DNA of 64,000 bases from Spirochaetales bacterium (GCA_016839055.1 JAEKNX010000003.1:62001-126000); one strand, 5' to 3'. Shown: positions 34,853 through 44,740, numbered from the stretch's first letter. Made by a program: numbers and translations. Notes: a model not told the origin generated them from the letters alone.

Positions 34853-36235
34853 TTCAACTTCCTGATTATTCTTCAGCAGCCTCTTGCTGAGAGCTTGCTT
34901 TGATATTCCCAGAAAGCCGGCTGCCAGGGTCTGATTCCCTTCGGCCCTTCCCATTGCCTCTTGAACAAGAAGCTCAACCGCCTCTTTGATTGTCGGAAGC
35001 TCACTCCTGTCATTCTGATAGGCCGTAAACGCCGGCCCTTCCTGCGAAGAGCTTCTTTTAATCTTCAGTTTCTTTCTGATGTTTTCGGCCATGGTGCCGC
35101 TTACAAGACTTCGCTCCTCTGAATCAATGAGAAGAGATCTTAGTTCGCGCACATTTCCAGGAAATGAGTATCCGCGCAGAATTGAAACAATTTCAAGACG
35201 GGCCTCAGGACATGAATTCGAAAGAAAATATTCAACAAGAAGAGGAAGATCCTCAAAACGATCCCTCAATGGCGGGATTACTATTGAATGTGTATCAAGG
35301 CGGTAAAAAAGGTCTTTTCTGAACCGTCCATCCCTTACCATTTTCGAGATATCCCTGTTTGTTACCGCGATGATTCTGGTATTAGATCTCTTAGGAAGAT
35401 CCGAGCCGAGAGGATAATATTCACCCTTATCGATGAGCCGCAGGAGTTTTACCTGAGAATTATTTGACAGATCACCAATTTCGTCCAGAAGAATTGCGCC
35501 CCCCTCAGCCAGCTGCAGAAGTCCCGGGCGGCGGTCACTGGCTCCGGTGTAGGCTCCTTTGTGATGACCAAAGAGAGTATCCGAAAAAGTCAGATCATCA
35601 ATTCCTGCAACATTTACCGTAATATACTCCCCCTTTTTGTTGCCCGCGTCATAAACAGCACGGGCAAAAAGCTCTTTCCCGACCCCAGTCTCTCCTGTAA
35701 TCATGACAGGTTCTGTTGAATCGCCAATTATTTCGATGTAGGCAAAAAGCTGGGACATCTGCGTGGTTCCGGTAATTATATTCGAGAATATTCCAGGATT
35801 TTTTATCCTGCTGGTAAACAGATATTCACGGAGATTGCGGTTCTCCCTTGCAAGCGAACGATACTCAATGGCCCGTCTTACGCCACTTAGCAGCCGGCTT
35901 TTCTCCACAACCTTAACCATATAGTCAAAGGCTCCAGCCTTAATACATTTAACAGCTTCGGCAATGTCATTTACTCCTGTAATAATAATTACAGGAACCT
36001 CCGGATAGTTCTCGGTAATATAGGAAAGGACTTTCTGTCCGGACAGTTCCGGCATCATCAAATCCAGCAAGACCAGTTCAATAGGCCGGACCGACATAAC
36101 CGACTGAACCTCACGCGAATCGGACAGGCAGATAATATTATCGATCCCCTCCGACATCAGCAAAGATTTCTGTCCTTCGAGAATATACTCCTCATCATCG
36201 ACTATCAGTATTGGTTTTGAAGGATATTGTTTCAT
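34844..36235 (-). CDS. Sigma-54-dependent response regulator (NtrC type)
   Basis: This 463-residue enhancer-binding protein has a receiver domain (about 1-120, Asp in VLLDLMMPEL), a central AAA+ domain (about 145-375) and a Fis-type HTH at the end (GNQTLAAGFLGISKQALSKR). In the AAA+ domain are Walker A GETGVGKE, the sigma-54 contact loop written GAYTGA instead of GAFTGA, and Walker B GAILLDEIGDL. It overlaps the giant sensor kinase by 4 bp. It is the probable activator of the two sigma-54 promoters found at 41487-41502 and 41687-41702. Confidence 0.95.
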   Translation of the reverse strand: MKQYPSKPILIVDDEEYILEGQKSLLMSEGIDNIICLSDSREVQSVMSVRPIELVLLDLMMPELSGQKVLSYITENYPEVPVIIITGVNDIAEAVKCIKAGAFDYMVKVVEKSRLLSGVRRAIEYRSLARENRNLREYLFTSRIKNPGIFSNIITGTTQMSQLFAYIEIIGDSTEPVMITGETGVGKELFARAVYDAGNKKGEYITVNVAGIDDLTFSDTLFGHHKGAYTGASDRRPGLLQLAEGGAILLDEIGDLSNNSQVKLLRLIDKGEYYPLGSDLPKRSNTRIIAVTNRDISKMVRDGRFRKDLFYRLDTHSIVIPPLRDRFEDLPLLVEYFLSNSCPEARLEIVSILRGYSFPGNVRELRSLLIDSEERSLVSGTMAENIRKKLKIKRSSSQEGPAFTAYQNDRSELPTIKEAVELLVQEAMGRAEGNQTLAAGFLGISKQALSKRLLKNNQEVESV

Positions 36236-39200
36236 AACAAATTGCCTCTTTCCTTACTTACCGGAACAGAGACTACCGCTGTTGTTCCCGAATATTCATT
36301 TTTCCTGTACTTCAGACTGCCTTCAAACATTTTTATTATTTCCTCCGATATTGAAATCCCAAGCCCAAGACTGCCCTTGGTCGAATAAAACGGTTTCTTC
36401 ATCTGTTCAGCGCTTGAAGAAAATCCTGTTCCCTCGTCTATGATCAAGATTTTAACGGCATCATCTTCCTGCGTGTAAAAAGATTCTATACGCAATATAC
36501 GGCTTTTCTCAGGCAGGGACTGACAGGCGTTTATTATCAGGTTCATGAGGGCCTGCTGCATTTTCTGACGACTCCCTGAAACAGCAGGAAGCGCTGTAGC
36601 CAGATCAACCGAAAACCTGTCAGTAGATTTTTCAATAAATCCGGTACAAAGAGTTATTGTCGATTCAATGATGGAATTTATATTCAACTGTTCGGGCGCG
36701 GCATCCGGCTCTCTCCTGACATACCTTTTAAGCTCTTTGATGACACTATCGATCTGCTGTGAGCAGCTGAGAATAGTATCGACAACCCGAGGAATCTTCT
36801 CTCTAAATTCATTAAACGACAGGCCGCCGATGTGCAGGCTGTCGAGATCCTCCGAGTAGTCTTCAAGGAGGGCAAAAACCTCATCCTTGACCCCCGAGAG
36901 AAATTCGGAATTCAGATGAATAGCATAATTCGGGTTGCTAACCTCATGGGTAATGGATGCCGCGAGAATTCCCAGCGACGCCATCTTTTCAGCCTGAAGA
37001 AGCTGTTGAAACTGATCCTTATTCTGCTCTTCTTTCTGCTTCAGGGCTGTATAACTCTGCTGCAGAGATTCATACAGCCGGGAATTTTCCAGTGAGACCG
37101 AAATCTGACCCGATAGATATTTAAGCAGCTCCAGCCGTGCCGGAGAAAAGACGCCTCTTGTCAGCTTGTTGTCAAGATAGATGCAGCCTACGAGTTTACT
37201 CCTGTGCATCAACGGCATACACAGAATGGATTCAGAATCACCTGTCTTAAAGTAATCGATGCCAAATTGCTCCGGCTCACTTGGAGAACCGTTCAGAATT
37301 ACCGGCTGCAGGGTCCGGACAGTGTAATCGAGAATCTCCTGTGAATACAGGTTCGCATCTGACTCCTGTGCCTGAAGTGAGGTCTCAACTTCAAGATTTC
37401 CATCCTTTATTCCTGCAACGGCAACGGGTGTAATCATATTTTCATTTTCAAGAAACAGTATTCCGCGCTGCGCGCCGCTGTACTGAATCACAATCTTCAA
37501 AATTGCCTTTATAAGATCCCCGGGAACAATCTCTCTAGAAATAGCCCTGGCAGCCGATAAAACACTGGAGACATCGACTATCTTAGCTACCTGCTCAATA
37601 ACAGATTCCCGGCTGAGTCCGAAAATAGGATTGGTTCTTAGAAAAGGATAATTCAATTCAAGCTGCTCGAACTTCCTGACCGCTCCCCATCTTCTGTACA
37701 GGATGTAAGCTTCCCTGAGGCATGTCTCAGCCTGCGGAGCATTTCCCTGGGATAAATAAAACCCTCCGGCCAGCTCATTAGCCAGGGCCTGATCCTGCAC
37801 GAATCCGTTTACCCCGGCACATTTGACAGCCTGAGCATAATTCCATGCCGCCGTCTCTACATCGTTCCTGCAACGTGCCAGTTCTGCCTTTGCAAGGAGC
37901 AGGCGATGCTGATTATTCCCCGGAGCGAAGCCAGCGAAAGAGGCGAGCAGCTTCATGTTCTTTCTGACTTCATGCATCCTGAACTTAGCACCTTCGGTAT
38001 AATTCCATTTGAGTAATGCCAGCGTGGCGTACCAGATAAGCCAGACATATGTGAATTGCCCAAGCAGCCCCGATGAAAACTCCCGGGCCTTGTCCGAATA
38101 ATCTATCGCGGTCTTGTAATCATCATAATGATAATGAATTATCATTTTATATGTATGAAATGAAGCTGCCGCGCTGTTATCCCTTACCCTGATATATTTA
38201 GATAGCTGCCTGTCTTCCTCAGCAAAAGAGGAAAATAATAAAAACTTATCTGCTGTATTTCCGCTCAGGTTTTCAATCAGACCGTAGGTTCTTAGAATAG
38301 AAGCCCGTCCACGTTTATATCCTGTTCGTGATATAAAATTAAGCTTTTCCTCCTTATCATCAAGAAAAGACTGAAGATTCTTTCCCGACGCAAAATTCAG
38401 AAAAAACATGAGGTTCTGAGACAGGGCGGCATACTCAAAATTTCCGCTTTCCATCCCCATACTCACCCCCTTTCTCAGAGTGACAATGCTGTTTTCCAGA
38501 GGCTCACTCCAGTGCTGGAGAAAACAACCATAGATAAAATACACCTTTGAACAAAGGCTCTTCCTGGCCTGCCGCTGACATAATTCCATTCCAAGCCGGC
38601 CAAATTTTATTGCGTACTTCCTTCTTTCAGGTTGTTTCAGGAGGATCAGCCCGTACATTACAAGAATGAACGGCATAGAAGAGGAACCGCCGTATTTCAA
38701 AGACAGACTCAGGGTCCTGAAGATTAAATTATCAAGTTTTTCCGGTACAGAAAGATAAACGGCGGAAAACGACATCATCAGAATCTCAATAACGGCCTCA
38801 ACCTTCTGATTTTTAAGACTCGGAAGCCGCGTGAAGTAATGCTCCGACTTACGATACAATCTTCGAACTTGAAGACCAGGCCATAAGATCTTACGTACCT
38901 CCAGCGACCTCAGGAGTTCCTCTGCGGCCGCGACCGCCTCCGTCCTTCTATTTTGCGCTATCAGCGCCGTGATGGTCTCTTTTTCAAGCAGGACCTTATC
39001 GATTACATTATTTACATGAGTATTAGATTCCCTGATAAGCATTTCCATCCGGGCATAATTGCCTGTCAGCCTTGCAGACTCAATACACTGCCGGTACAAT
39101 AGAATTTTCTCCGAATATTCCAGATCAATCCTGTACTCCTTAAATAACCGCATAGCCGCATTCGAAAGGATGACACATAATTCCCAGGCCGACTGTTCAC

Positions 39201-41370
39201 CGGCCCTTACCGCGGCGTCGATGTTCATTCTTGTTAATAAAGCTATTTCAGCTCTTGAGTCAATCAGCATTGAAGCCTTGTTATAGTGGGTGACTATCTG
39301 AATAAGATCTTTATCTCCCGATACTTTTCTTTTATTTAATTTACGCGCGATATTCAGATGCAGGGTTTTTAAATCTAATCCGGAAACCCGGGAATATGCT
39401 GCCTGCCGGATTTTATCGTGGCTAAATTTATATTCATATTCATTGGCGTCGCTGCGGAAGATAAAACCTGATTCTACAATTTCACCGAGATCCATTTCAA
39501 TATCCATCATCGATATTTTCAGGATAAACGACAAGCAGCGAGAATCAAATTGGTCACCAAGACAGGCCGCGTAATTAAGCAATTCAAGCTGCCGGTCATC
39601 CAGCTTCTTCATTTCGGAAACAAGAAATCCTATTACATTTTCCGATCCGCAGCATAGCTGAAGGGAATCTGTTTTCCAGCACCAGCTCTGTGAATCATAA
39701 TTGAAGCTTAGTATGTTTTCATTCTGAAGCTTTTCAAGAAGCATTCTCATATAAAAAGGATTTCCGCCTGTCTTGGAAATCAGCACCTCGGAAAGGCCGG
39801 AAGCCTCGGCCTCGGTACAACTTAGAAGATTAGAAAGAAAATCTCTTATTGCTTTCCCCGGGAGGGAATCAAGATAAAGCTCTAGAACTATGTCTTGCCG
39901 ACTCTGCCTGAGAAATTCCATGACTGCTTCCTGTTCTTCAGTCTCCTCAGTCCTGTAAGCCAGAATAAGCAGCATTTCCCGCGGAAAGATAATTTGCCTA
40001 AGGCCTTCCTTCAACAGTTCCAGAGAGGAATCATCAATCCACTGAAGATCGTCAATGAAAATTGTAAGCGGATTATTATCACCTATAATAATTCTTAGAA
40101 ACTCGAAGAGGCAAACCATCAGCCTGTTTTTTGCCTCTTCGGGGCCAAGAGGCTCCGCGTCAGGCAGAGGCCCGGTTAAAAGTTCAATATCCGGGACAAT
40201 TCCTGAAAGAACTCCAGCCGATTTAAGTATCCTCCGGCTAAATTTCTTTCTAATGCTTTTCAGATCTTCATTCGAATTCTTCAGATAATCATGAACAAGT
40301 GCCCGAAACGGTTCTAAAACGGCATGATAAGGAAGGTTCTGCTCGGCCTGCCCGCATTTTCCCGAAAGAATCAGGCCGTCCCGCTTCCTGAGAGCCGGAA
40401 TTATCTCGTTTACAAGCGAGGTCTTTCCGACTCCTGCATTTCCGCTTACTTTGATTATCCGATATCGTGAGGAGTTTCCATGATTAATGATCTCATAAAG
40501 CCTTTCTTTCTCGGCATCTCTACCGAAAATTCTTCCGCTGAACTCCAGCCTCGGAGACCTGTCCCTGGTTCCCGGAATAAATTCTGTTTCCATACCAGCT
40601 TTGATATTCTGTTTCAATCTGAGCAGATCCTGAAGAAGACCATAGGCGGTGTGATACCGCTGTTCCGGATCTTTTTCCAGTAACTTGCAGATTACGGTGG
40701 AAAGCTGTACCGGAATACCTGTATTCAGCTGTACCGGGGGAACAGGTTTGACAGCAAGATGCCTGTAAATTGTCTCTTCCGGAACCCCGCCCGCACAGGG
40801 ATACACCCCGGTCAGAAGACTGTACATCAAGACGGCCAGTGAATACAAATCTGAAACCGTGGAAGAACTGACCCGGCTCTGGTTTATTCTCTCGGGTGCA
40901 ATGTATGGAAGGTAATCACTCCAGCTGAGTACAGGCATATTGGCCGTGAAAAACAGTCCGTATCCTGAACCATCTCTCCGGCGAAAGATGAAATGCGGAG
41001 ATATCTCTCCATGACATAAACCATTCCTCTGCATCTCATGAAGGGCCCGGGCGGCACCTATACCTATTTCAATGACAGTTTCCGCGTCAGATGCCTGAAT
41101 TTTATCACCTGTTAAAGGAAATGCCGGAGCATTATCATACCTCAGGACTATTTCATTATCAGAGCCTGCGGCGACCTGGGGCAGACAGAGTGATTCTTCT
41201 CCGCCGAAGCGGGATAATAAAAATTTAATTTCTGTAAGTGATTTGCAGTCCACTCCGGCCCTGTTATATATGATTTCTGTTCCAATACTGCCGCTAAAAC
41301 CGCCAATCCAGATTGAAGCATTTTCTCCACGATATGAGCACTGACGTTCTGTAATCTTTTCTATTTTCAT
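36232..41370 (-). CDS. Giant hybrid sensor kinase: STK-like, AAA ATPase, TPR, GAF, histidine kinase
   Basis: This 1712-residue, soluble-looking protein starts with a Ser/Thr-kinase-like fold (about 1-255). Its catalytic loop reads HGEISPHFI instead of HRDxKxxN, so it is probably a pseudokinase. A predicted ATPase domain follows (Walker A GNAGVGKTS near 311-319, Walker B LTIFIDDLQW), then a long helical-repeat region (about 650-1290), a GAF domain (about 1320-1460) and a histidine kinase: ITHEVSNP with His1475, LMNLIINACQ N-box and DEGTGF G1-box. The domain order is that of Che/ActR-like 'TOMM-system' kinases. It is the partner of the adjacent sigma-54 regulator. A near-consensus sigma-54 promoter precedes it. 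Confidence 0.93.
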   Translation of the reverse strand: MKIEKITERQCSYRGENASIWIGGFSGSIGTEIIYNRAGVDCKSLTEIKFLLSRFGGEESLCLPQVAAGSDNEIVLRYDNAPAFPLTGDKIQASDAETVIEIGIGAARALHEMQRNGLCHGEISPHFIFRRRDGSGYGLFFTANMPVLSWSDYLPYIAPERINQSRVSSSTVSDLYSLAVLMYSLLTGVYPCAGGVPEETIYRHLAVKPVPPVQLNTGIPVQLSTVICKLLEKDPEQRYHTAYGLLQDLLRLKQNIKAGMETEFIPGTRDRSPRLEFSGRIFGRDAEKERLYEIINHGNSSRYRIIKVSGNAGVGKTSLVNEIIPALRKRDGLILSGKCGQAEQNLPYHAVLEPFRALVHDYLKNSNEDLKSIRKKFSRRILKSAGVLSGIVPDIELLTGPLPDAEPLGPEEAKNRLMVCLFEFLRIIIGDNNPLTIFIDDLQWIDDSSLELLKEGLRQIIFPREMLLILAYRTEETEEQEAVMEFLRQSRQDIVLELYLDSLPGKAIRDFLSNLLSCTEAEASGLSEVLISKTGGNPFYMRMLLEKLQNENILSFNYDSQSWCWKTDSLQLCCGSENVIGFLVSEMKKLDDRQLELLNYAACLGDQFDSRCLSFILKISMMDIEMDLGEIVESGFIFRSDANEYEYKFSHDKIRQAAYSRVSGLDLKTLHLNIARKLNKRKVSGDKDLIQIVTHYNKASMLIDSRAEIALLTRMNIDAAVRAGEQSAWELCVILSNAAMRLFKEYRIDLEYSEKILLYRQCIESARLTGNYARMEMLIRESNTHVNNVIDKVLLEKETITALIAQNRRTEAVAAAEELLRSLEVRKILWPGLQVRRLYRKSEHYFTRLPSLKNQKVEAVIEILMMSFSAVYLSVPEKLDNLIFRTLSLSLKYGGSSSMPFILVMYGLILLKQPERRKYAIKFGRLGMELCQRQARKSLCSKVYFIYGCFLQHWSEPLENSIVTLRKGVSMGMESGNFEYAALSQNLMFFLNFASGKNLQSFLDDKEEKLNFISRTGYKRGRASILRTYGLIENLSGNTADKFLLFSSFAEEDRQLSKYIRVRDNSAAASFHTYKMIIHYHYDDYKTAIDYSDKAREFSSGLLGQFTYVWLIWYATLALLKWNYTEGAKFRMHEVRKNMKLLASFAGFAPGNNQHRLLLAKAELARCRNDVETAAWNYAQAVKCAGVNGFVQDQALANELAGGFYLSQGNAPQAETCLREAYILYRRWGAVRKFEQLELNYPFLRTNPIFGLSRESVIEQVAKIVDVSSVLSAARAISREIVPGDLIKAILKIVIQYSGAQRGILFLENENMITPVAVAGIKDGNLEVETSLQAQESDANLYSQEILDYTVRTLQPVILNGSPSEPEQFGIDYFKTGDSESILCMPLMHRSKLVGCIYLDNKLTRGVFSPARLELLKYLSGQISVSLENSRLYESLQQSYTALKQKEEQNKDQFQQLLQAEKMASLGILAASITHEVSNPNYAIHLNSEFLSGVKDEVFALLEDYSEDLDSLHIGGLSFNEFREKIPRVVDTILSCSQQIDSVIKELKRYVRREPDAAPEQLNINSIIESTITLCTGFIEKSTDRFSVDLATALPAVSGSRQKMQQALMNLIINACQSLPEKSRILRIESFYTQEDDAVKILIIDEGTGFSSSAEQMKKPFYSTKGSLGLGISISEEIIKMFEGSLKYRKNEYSGTTAVVSVPVSKERGNLL

Positions 41371-41486
41371 AGTTTTCTACTTAATTTCGTAACCTTGAAC
41401 GAATTTCAAAAAACCTCACTTAATACTAATCCTGAATCTGACACAGAACAAGAACAATTTACCGACCCTTATCTCGAAACTATATC

Positions 41487-41502
41487 AGCAATTTTCATGC
41501 CA
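41487..41502 (-). promoter_or_regulatory. Sigma-54 promoter of the kinase-regulator operon
   Basis: On the minus strand the sequence TGGCATGAAAATTGCT matches the -24/-12 consensus TGGCACG-N4-TTGCW with one mismatch. Transcription would start near 41476, 106 nt before the kinase ATG. Confidence 0.75.
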
Positions 41503-41576
41503 GAGAGTGAATTATAGTTAACTCGCTCTCTCAGAACAAATTATCTGCCTCAGACATCAGACTGAGACAATCCAGC

Positions 41577-41615
41577 GTCAACTTATATTGACAGTTCGTT
41601 TCAATATAAGTTGAC
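41577..41615. promoter_or_regulatory. Perfect 15-bp inverted repeat, candidate shared enhancer (UAS)
   Basis: GTCAACTTATATTGA (41577-41591) and TCAATATAAGTTGAC (41601-41615) are perfect inverted copies with a 9-bp spacer. The centre (41596) is 120 bp from the predicted start of the kinase operon and 117 bp from that of the lipoprotein. No T-run follows, so it is not a terminator. Likely ligand: the Fis-type HTH of the sigma-54 regulator. Confidence 0.7.
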
Positions 41616-41686
41616 AAATCAGTCTTATGAAAAAATCGCGCTTTCATAACCCCTTGTTATTTATAGAATTATGCATTCCAAAAACA

Positions 41687-41702
41687 TGGCCCGATAATTG
41701 CA
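41687..41702 (+). promoter_or_regulatory. Sigma-54 promoter of the cadherin-like lipoprotein
   Basis: TGGCCCGATAATTGCA matches TGGCACG-N4-TTGCA with one mismatch. The predicted start is 41713; AAGGAG then lies 6 bp before the ATG at 41737. Confidence 0.78.
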
Positions 41703-41736
41703 TAATAAAAGAACCATGTAAATCAAGGAGCAAAAA

Positions 41737-43230
41737 ATGGTCAAGAAACTTAAAGTCGATTTAAGAATGTGCATTCTTCTTCTCAGTGTGTTACTAATCT
41801 TCGCGGCCTGTGATGATTTCCCCGGAACCCCAAGCGGTCCCGATGATGCAACACTATCCGGTCTTAGTGTAAGCACGGGAACTCTAAGTCCTGATTTCGC
41901 CCCGGGAATAGAGACTTATTCACTGCCGCTGGCAGACACCGTCACCGAGATTACCCTTACTCCGACCGCAACCAACAGCTCGGCGACCATCACTGTAAAC
42001 GGCACGGCCGTCATTTCCGGCGAAGCCTCCGGAGCCCTGAGCCTCTCAGGAGGGATAAACACTATCAATATAGTAGTGACGGCCGAAGACGGCACCACTG
42101 AAAAAACCTATACAATCAGCGCAGTAGTCGGCGGAGTAAACCTAAGCGGCACCCTGACCCTTCCGAACGGCGAGGATGCTTCCGGGAAGGACTTCCATCT
42201 CGGACTCATTACAGATTTTGACGAGGCTACCGAAGACACAAGATCAATTGACGCGGTATGGACCTCCGGGAGTAATCAGACCTACCAGTTAACCGGAGTT
42301 CCGGAGGGAACTTACTATCTATACGCAATCATCGACTGGAACAATGATGGAGACTTTGACGATGGATATCCCGACTACGCCGGACTGTCGGGATTTACCT
42401 TCGACAGCCTTAATTCGCTCATTGTTGACGGAACCCCTCCGGGAGACGCCAATATAATCGTGGCCGATTCAAACCTCACAGCCGATATCACCGACATTCA
42501 GCAGATACCGGCGAGTGACGGGACAATTACAGTTTCGCTTACAGGCGCCGGAGATGAAAACGGAGAAGTTTTTCTGTTTTATGTTTATAATGCAGAAGAT
42601 ACTCCGACTCCGAGCAACCATGTGGCTACCGGCAGCGATACAGTCCAAGCCGGTTTTGTATCAATTGTTGCGCAGGCAAAAGATACAAATGAAGACTTCA
42701 TCGGAACAGGCGGCTCCGGCTACAACATCTTTGTACTGATTGAGAACGTCATAGTCAACAGCAGCCCTGACAACGGCGAACCCTTTGGCGCATACATGAA
42801 TGAGGTAATCGACGGCAATATCACCATCCAGGTTAACTATGAAGATCTGGAACCTTATGTTACGCCGCCGAGTGACGGGACTATTACTGTTTCGCTTACA
42901 GGCGCTCCTTTACAGACGGATGACTCCTGCGGAATCGCAATCTTCCCCGAAGACGGTCCATACGGAGAAGACGATAGACTTGGGCAGAATTATGCGCCAA
43001 TCGGAAGCGACGGCTCCGTCACAATAACCGCAAGGAACGCTGATGATACAGAAAATTTCACCGGCACAGGCGGAACAAACTATGACGTCTTCGTTTTAGT
43101 TGATGAAAACAATAATGGTGCAACCGATATTGGCGAGATGATCTACATGGCTACAGGAAATACCGTGGATGGTGATATTACAGTACCTGTAGACTATGGT
43201 GGTATGACTCCTTATGTAACTGTCCAATAA
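41737..43230 (+). CDS. Lipoprotein with cadherin-like beta-sandwich and repeats
   Basis: This 497-residue protein has a lipoprotein signal (LLLSVLLIFAAC). Residues ~35-130 form a cadherin-like beta-sandwich domain (DATLSGLSVSTGTLSPDF ... EDGTTEKTYTISAVV). Three beta modules of about 110 residues follow; modules two and three both begin SDGTITVSLTGA and share a TGGxxYxxFVLxxxN motif. A surface structural or adhesive role is probable. Its own sigma-54 promoter and the shared inverted repeat place it under the neighbouring two-component system. An intrinsic terminator lies just after the stop. Confidence 0.85.
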   Translation: MVKKLKVDLRMCILLLSVLLIFAACDDFPGTPSGPDDATLSGLSVSTGTLSPDFAPGIETYSLPLADTVTEITLTPTATNSSATITVNGTAVISGEASGALSLSGGINTINIVVTAEDGTTEKTYTISAVVGGVNLSGTLTLPNGEDASGKDFHLGLITDFDEATEDTRSIDAVWTSGSNQTYQLTGVPEGTYYLYAIIDWNNDGDFDDGYPDYAGLSGFTFDSLNSLIVDGTPPGDANIIVADSNLTADITDIQQIPASDGTITVSLTGAGDENGEVFLFYVYNAEDTPTPSNHVATGSDTVQAGFVSIVAQAKDTNEDFIGTGGSGYNIFVLIENVIVNSSPDNGEPFGAYMNEVIDGNITIQVNYEDLEPYVTPPSDGTITVSLTGAPLQTDDSCGIAIFPEDGPYGEDDRLGQNYAPIGSDGSVTITARNADDTENFTGTGGTNYDVFVLVDENNNGATDIGEMIYMATGNTVDGDITVPVDYGGMTPYVTVQ

Positions 43231-43232
43231 TT

Positions 43233-43880
43233 TCACTTCCTCCGGGTGCCTTCGGGCACCCCTTTTTTCAATCTGAGGGCCCTAACCTTATCATTGGTAA
43301 TTTCGAGTTCATCTTCTGAAAGCGTTGGAATATCGCCTGAATCTTCTGCATAAGACGATGGTCCGGCGAGCTCCAAGAGAATGCTGTCTTTCGGCAGCAC
43401 CCGGTCGGAGTGCCCATCCCACCGGCCGGCGACTTTCCAACCGCCGCAGCCGCTGAGATTCAGAATTTCCTCATCGAAGGTCGCATCGGCCTTCAGCCAT
43501 CTGCTGCTTAAATACACAGCACACACAACATGGAGCACAGGATCTCCGAGAAGAGACAGGGCCTCTTCGGAAAAAAACGGCATCATGCTTTCGGCTGTTA
43601 TCTCCTGAAGGAAGTAGCCCGAAGGAATACCGCAGGCACGCAGCAGACTTATCTGAAGCTTAGCCTTGGCAAAACAGTTTCCCTCGCCCGCGGCCAGAAC
43701 ATCCGAGGCGCGCTGAGCAGGTGAGACATTTTTAAAGAGTATTCCGTCGCGCACAAAATGATAGACTGCTATTGCCGTTTCAGTCTCATTCTGACTTGTG
43801 CCTGACAAACTTTCGGCTAAACTCAGTATATCAGGGTGGTTGAAATCGCAAAAAATCGTCGGCTGAAGAAAGTCGTTCAT
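43233..43880 (-). CDS. Transglutaminase-like cysteine protein
   Basis: This 215-residue protein has the transglutaminase/protease-like triad: Cys in GEGNCFAKAKLQISLLRACG, His in VLHVVCAVYL and Asp in WLKADATFD. The Thr/Arg-rich substrate loop seen in larger family members is absent. It is cytoplasmic by sequence. A protease, peptidase or amidase role is possible. The last eight residues overlap a terminator for the opposite strand. Confidence 0.85.
   Translation of the reverse strand: MNDFLQPTIFCDFNHPDILSLAESLSGTSQNETETAIAVYHFVRDGILFKNVSPAQRASDVLAAGEGNCFAKAKLQISLLRACGIPSGYFLQEITAESMMPFFSEEALSLLGDPVLHVVCAVYLSSRWLKADATFDEEILNLSGCGGWKVAGRWDGHSDRVLPKDSILLELAGPSSYAEDSGDIPTLSEDELEITNDKVRALRLKKGVPEGTRRK
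43244..43268 (+). terminator. Intrinsic terminator inside the convergent gene's 3' end
   Basis: GGGTGCC (43244-43250), TTCG tetraloop and GGCACCC (43255-43261), then six T residues. It ends the lipoprotein transcript and also encodes the last residues (GVPEGTRR) of the convergent transglutaminase-like protein. Confidence 0.85.
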
Positions 43881-43954
43881 TTTTAACTCCTGATTTTTCT
43901 ACACTAAGTATAAATCCGGTATAGAGAGATCACAACTCGTTTCTTTTTCTAAGT

Positions 43955-44740
43955 TTATAGTTTAGATGGTAAAGCAGAGTGCGTTTCCCCTTCTTCATCG
44001 AAGGCGTAATTGGAAAAATGAAAGGCATCCGCCCCTGGGACGCCACCGGCCCGGGTTATGTTCATCCTGCCTAAATAATAATAGGACAGCCGAGTTGCCT
44101 CGAAAATACCGTCGAGCAGAGTTACTTCGGTGCCTGGAATAACCGATGCCAGCTCACTCTTCCGGAGATTATTCATGAACCTGTCGAACCGGCGCCTAAT
44201 CTGATAAAAGTAATCTCGAAGATTCACATAGGGGCTGTGTAACGAATCACGGCTGCCGGAGGACGGTTTATAAACATCTATTTTATTTATCTGTCGGGCG
44301 GTAAAAAAATAATCTCCATTCCCGGAGGGTGTAAGAATCCATTTATCAAAAAAAGAAAGAATGAGGATCACCTCTTGCGGCTCATGCTCAGAACCGGCTA
44401 ATAAATCCTCGATTTCCCAGAGAATGAAATTAAGCCTGCTGATTATATCCGAGACAGTCCGGTCGGCACAGCGGCCGGCAGCCGCGTGTTTTATAGTTTT
44501 TCGCTTTTTAACTACAGTACTTGAACGTAGATAATCATCATAAAGGCTCCGCTCCTTTGCAGTGGAGAGGATTCTGTAGGCTTCAAGAATCACCCTGAAG
44601 ACAAGCTGAGAATCGGGAGAGTTTCCATTTTTATCGGGGTGATGAATCTTGGCAAGATGCCGAAAACTATACCTGATGACATCAACGCCGGCATTGGCCG
44701 GTACTCCCAGGATTCTGTAATAATCAGGATAGTTCGACAT
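43955..44740 (-). CDS. J-domain protein
   Basis: This 261-residue protein begins with a J-domain (about 4-66) that contains HPD at residues 34-36, the motif that stimulates DnaK ATPase. There is no Gly/Phe region or zinc-finger, so it is not a full DnaJ. The remaining ~190 residues are unassigned and presumably bring a specific client to DnaK. It is divergent from the first hydrolase gene. Confidence 0.9.
   Translation of the reverse strand: MSNYPDYYRILGVPANAGVDVIRYSFRHLAKIHHPDKNGNSPDSQLVFRVILEAYRILSTAKERSLYDDYLRSSTVVKKRKTIKHAAAGRCADRTVSDIISRLNFILWEIEDLLAGSEHEPQEVILILSFFDKWILTPSGNGDYFFTARQINKIDVYKPSSGSRDSLHSPYVNLRDYFYQIRRRFDRFMNNLRKSELASVIPGTEVTLLDGIFEATRLSYYYLGRMNITRAGGVPGADAFHFSNYAFDEEGETHSALPSKL

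Noticed and set aside
41502-41531. AGAGAGTGA/TCGCTCTCT hairpin as terminator
   Set aside because: No T-run and it lies directly upstream of the minus-strand sigma-54 promoter; role left open.
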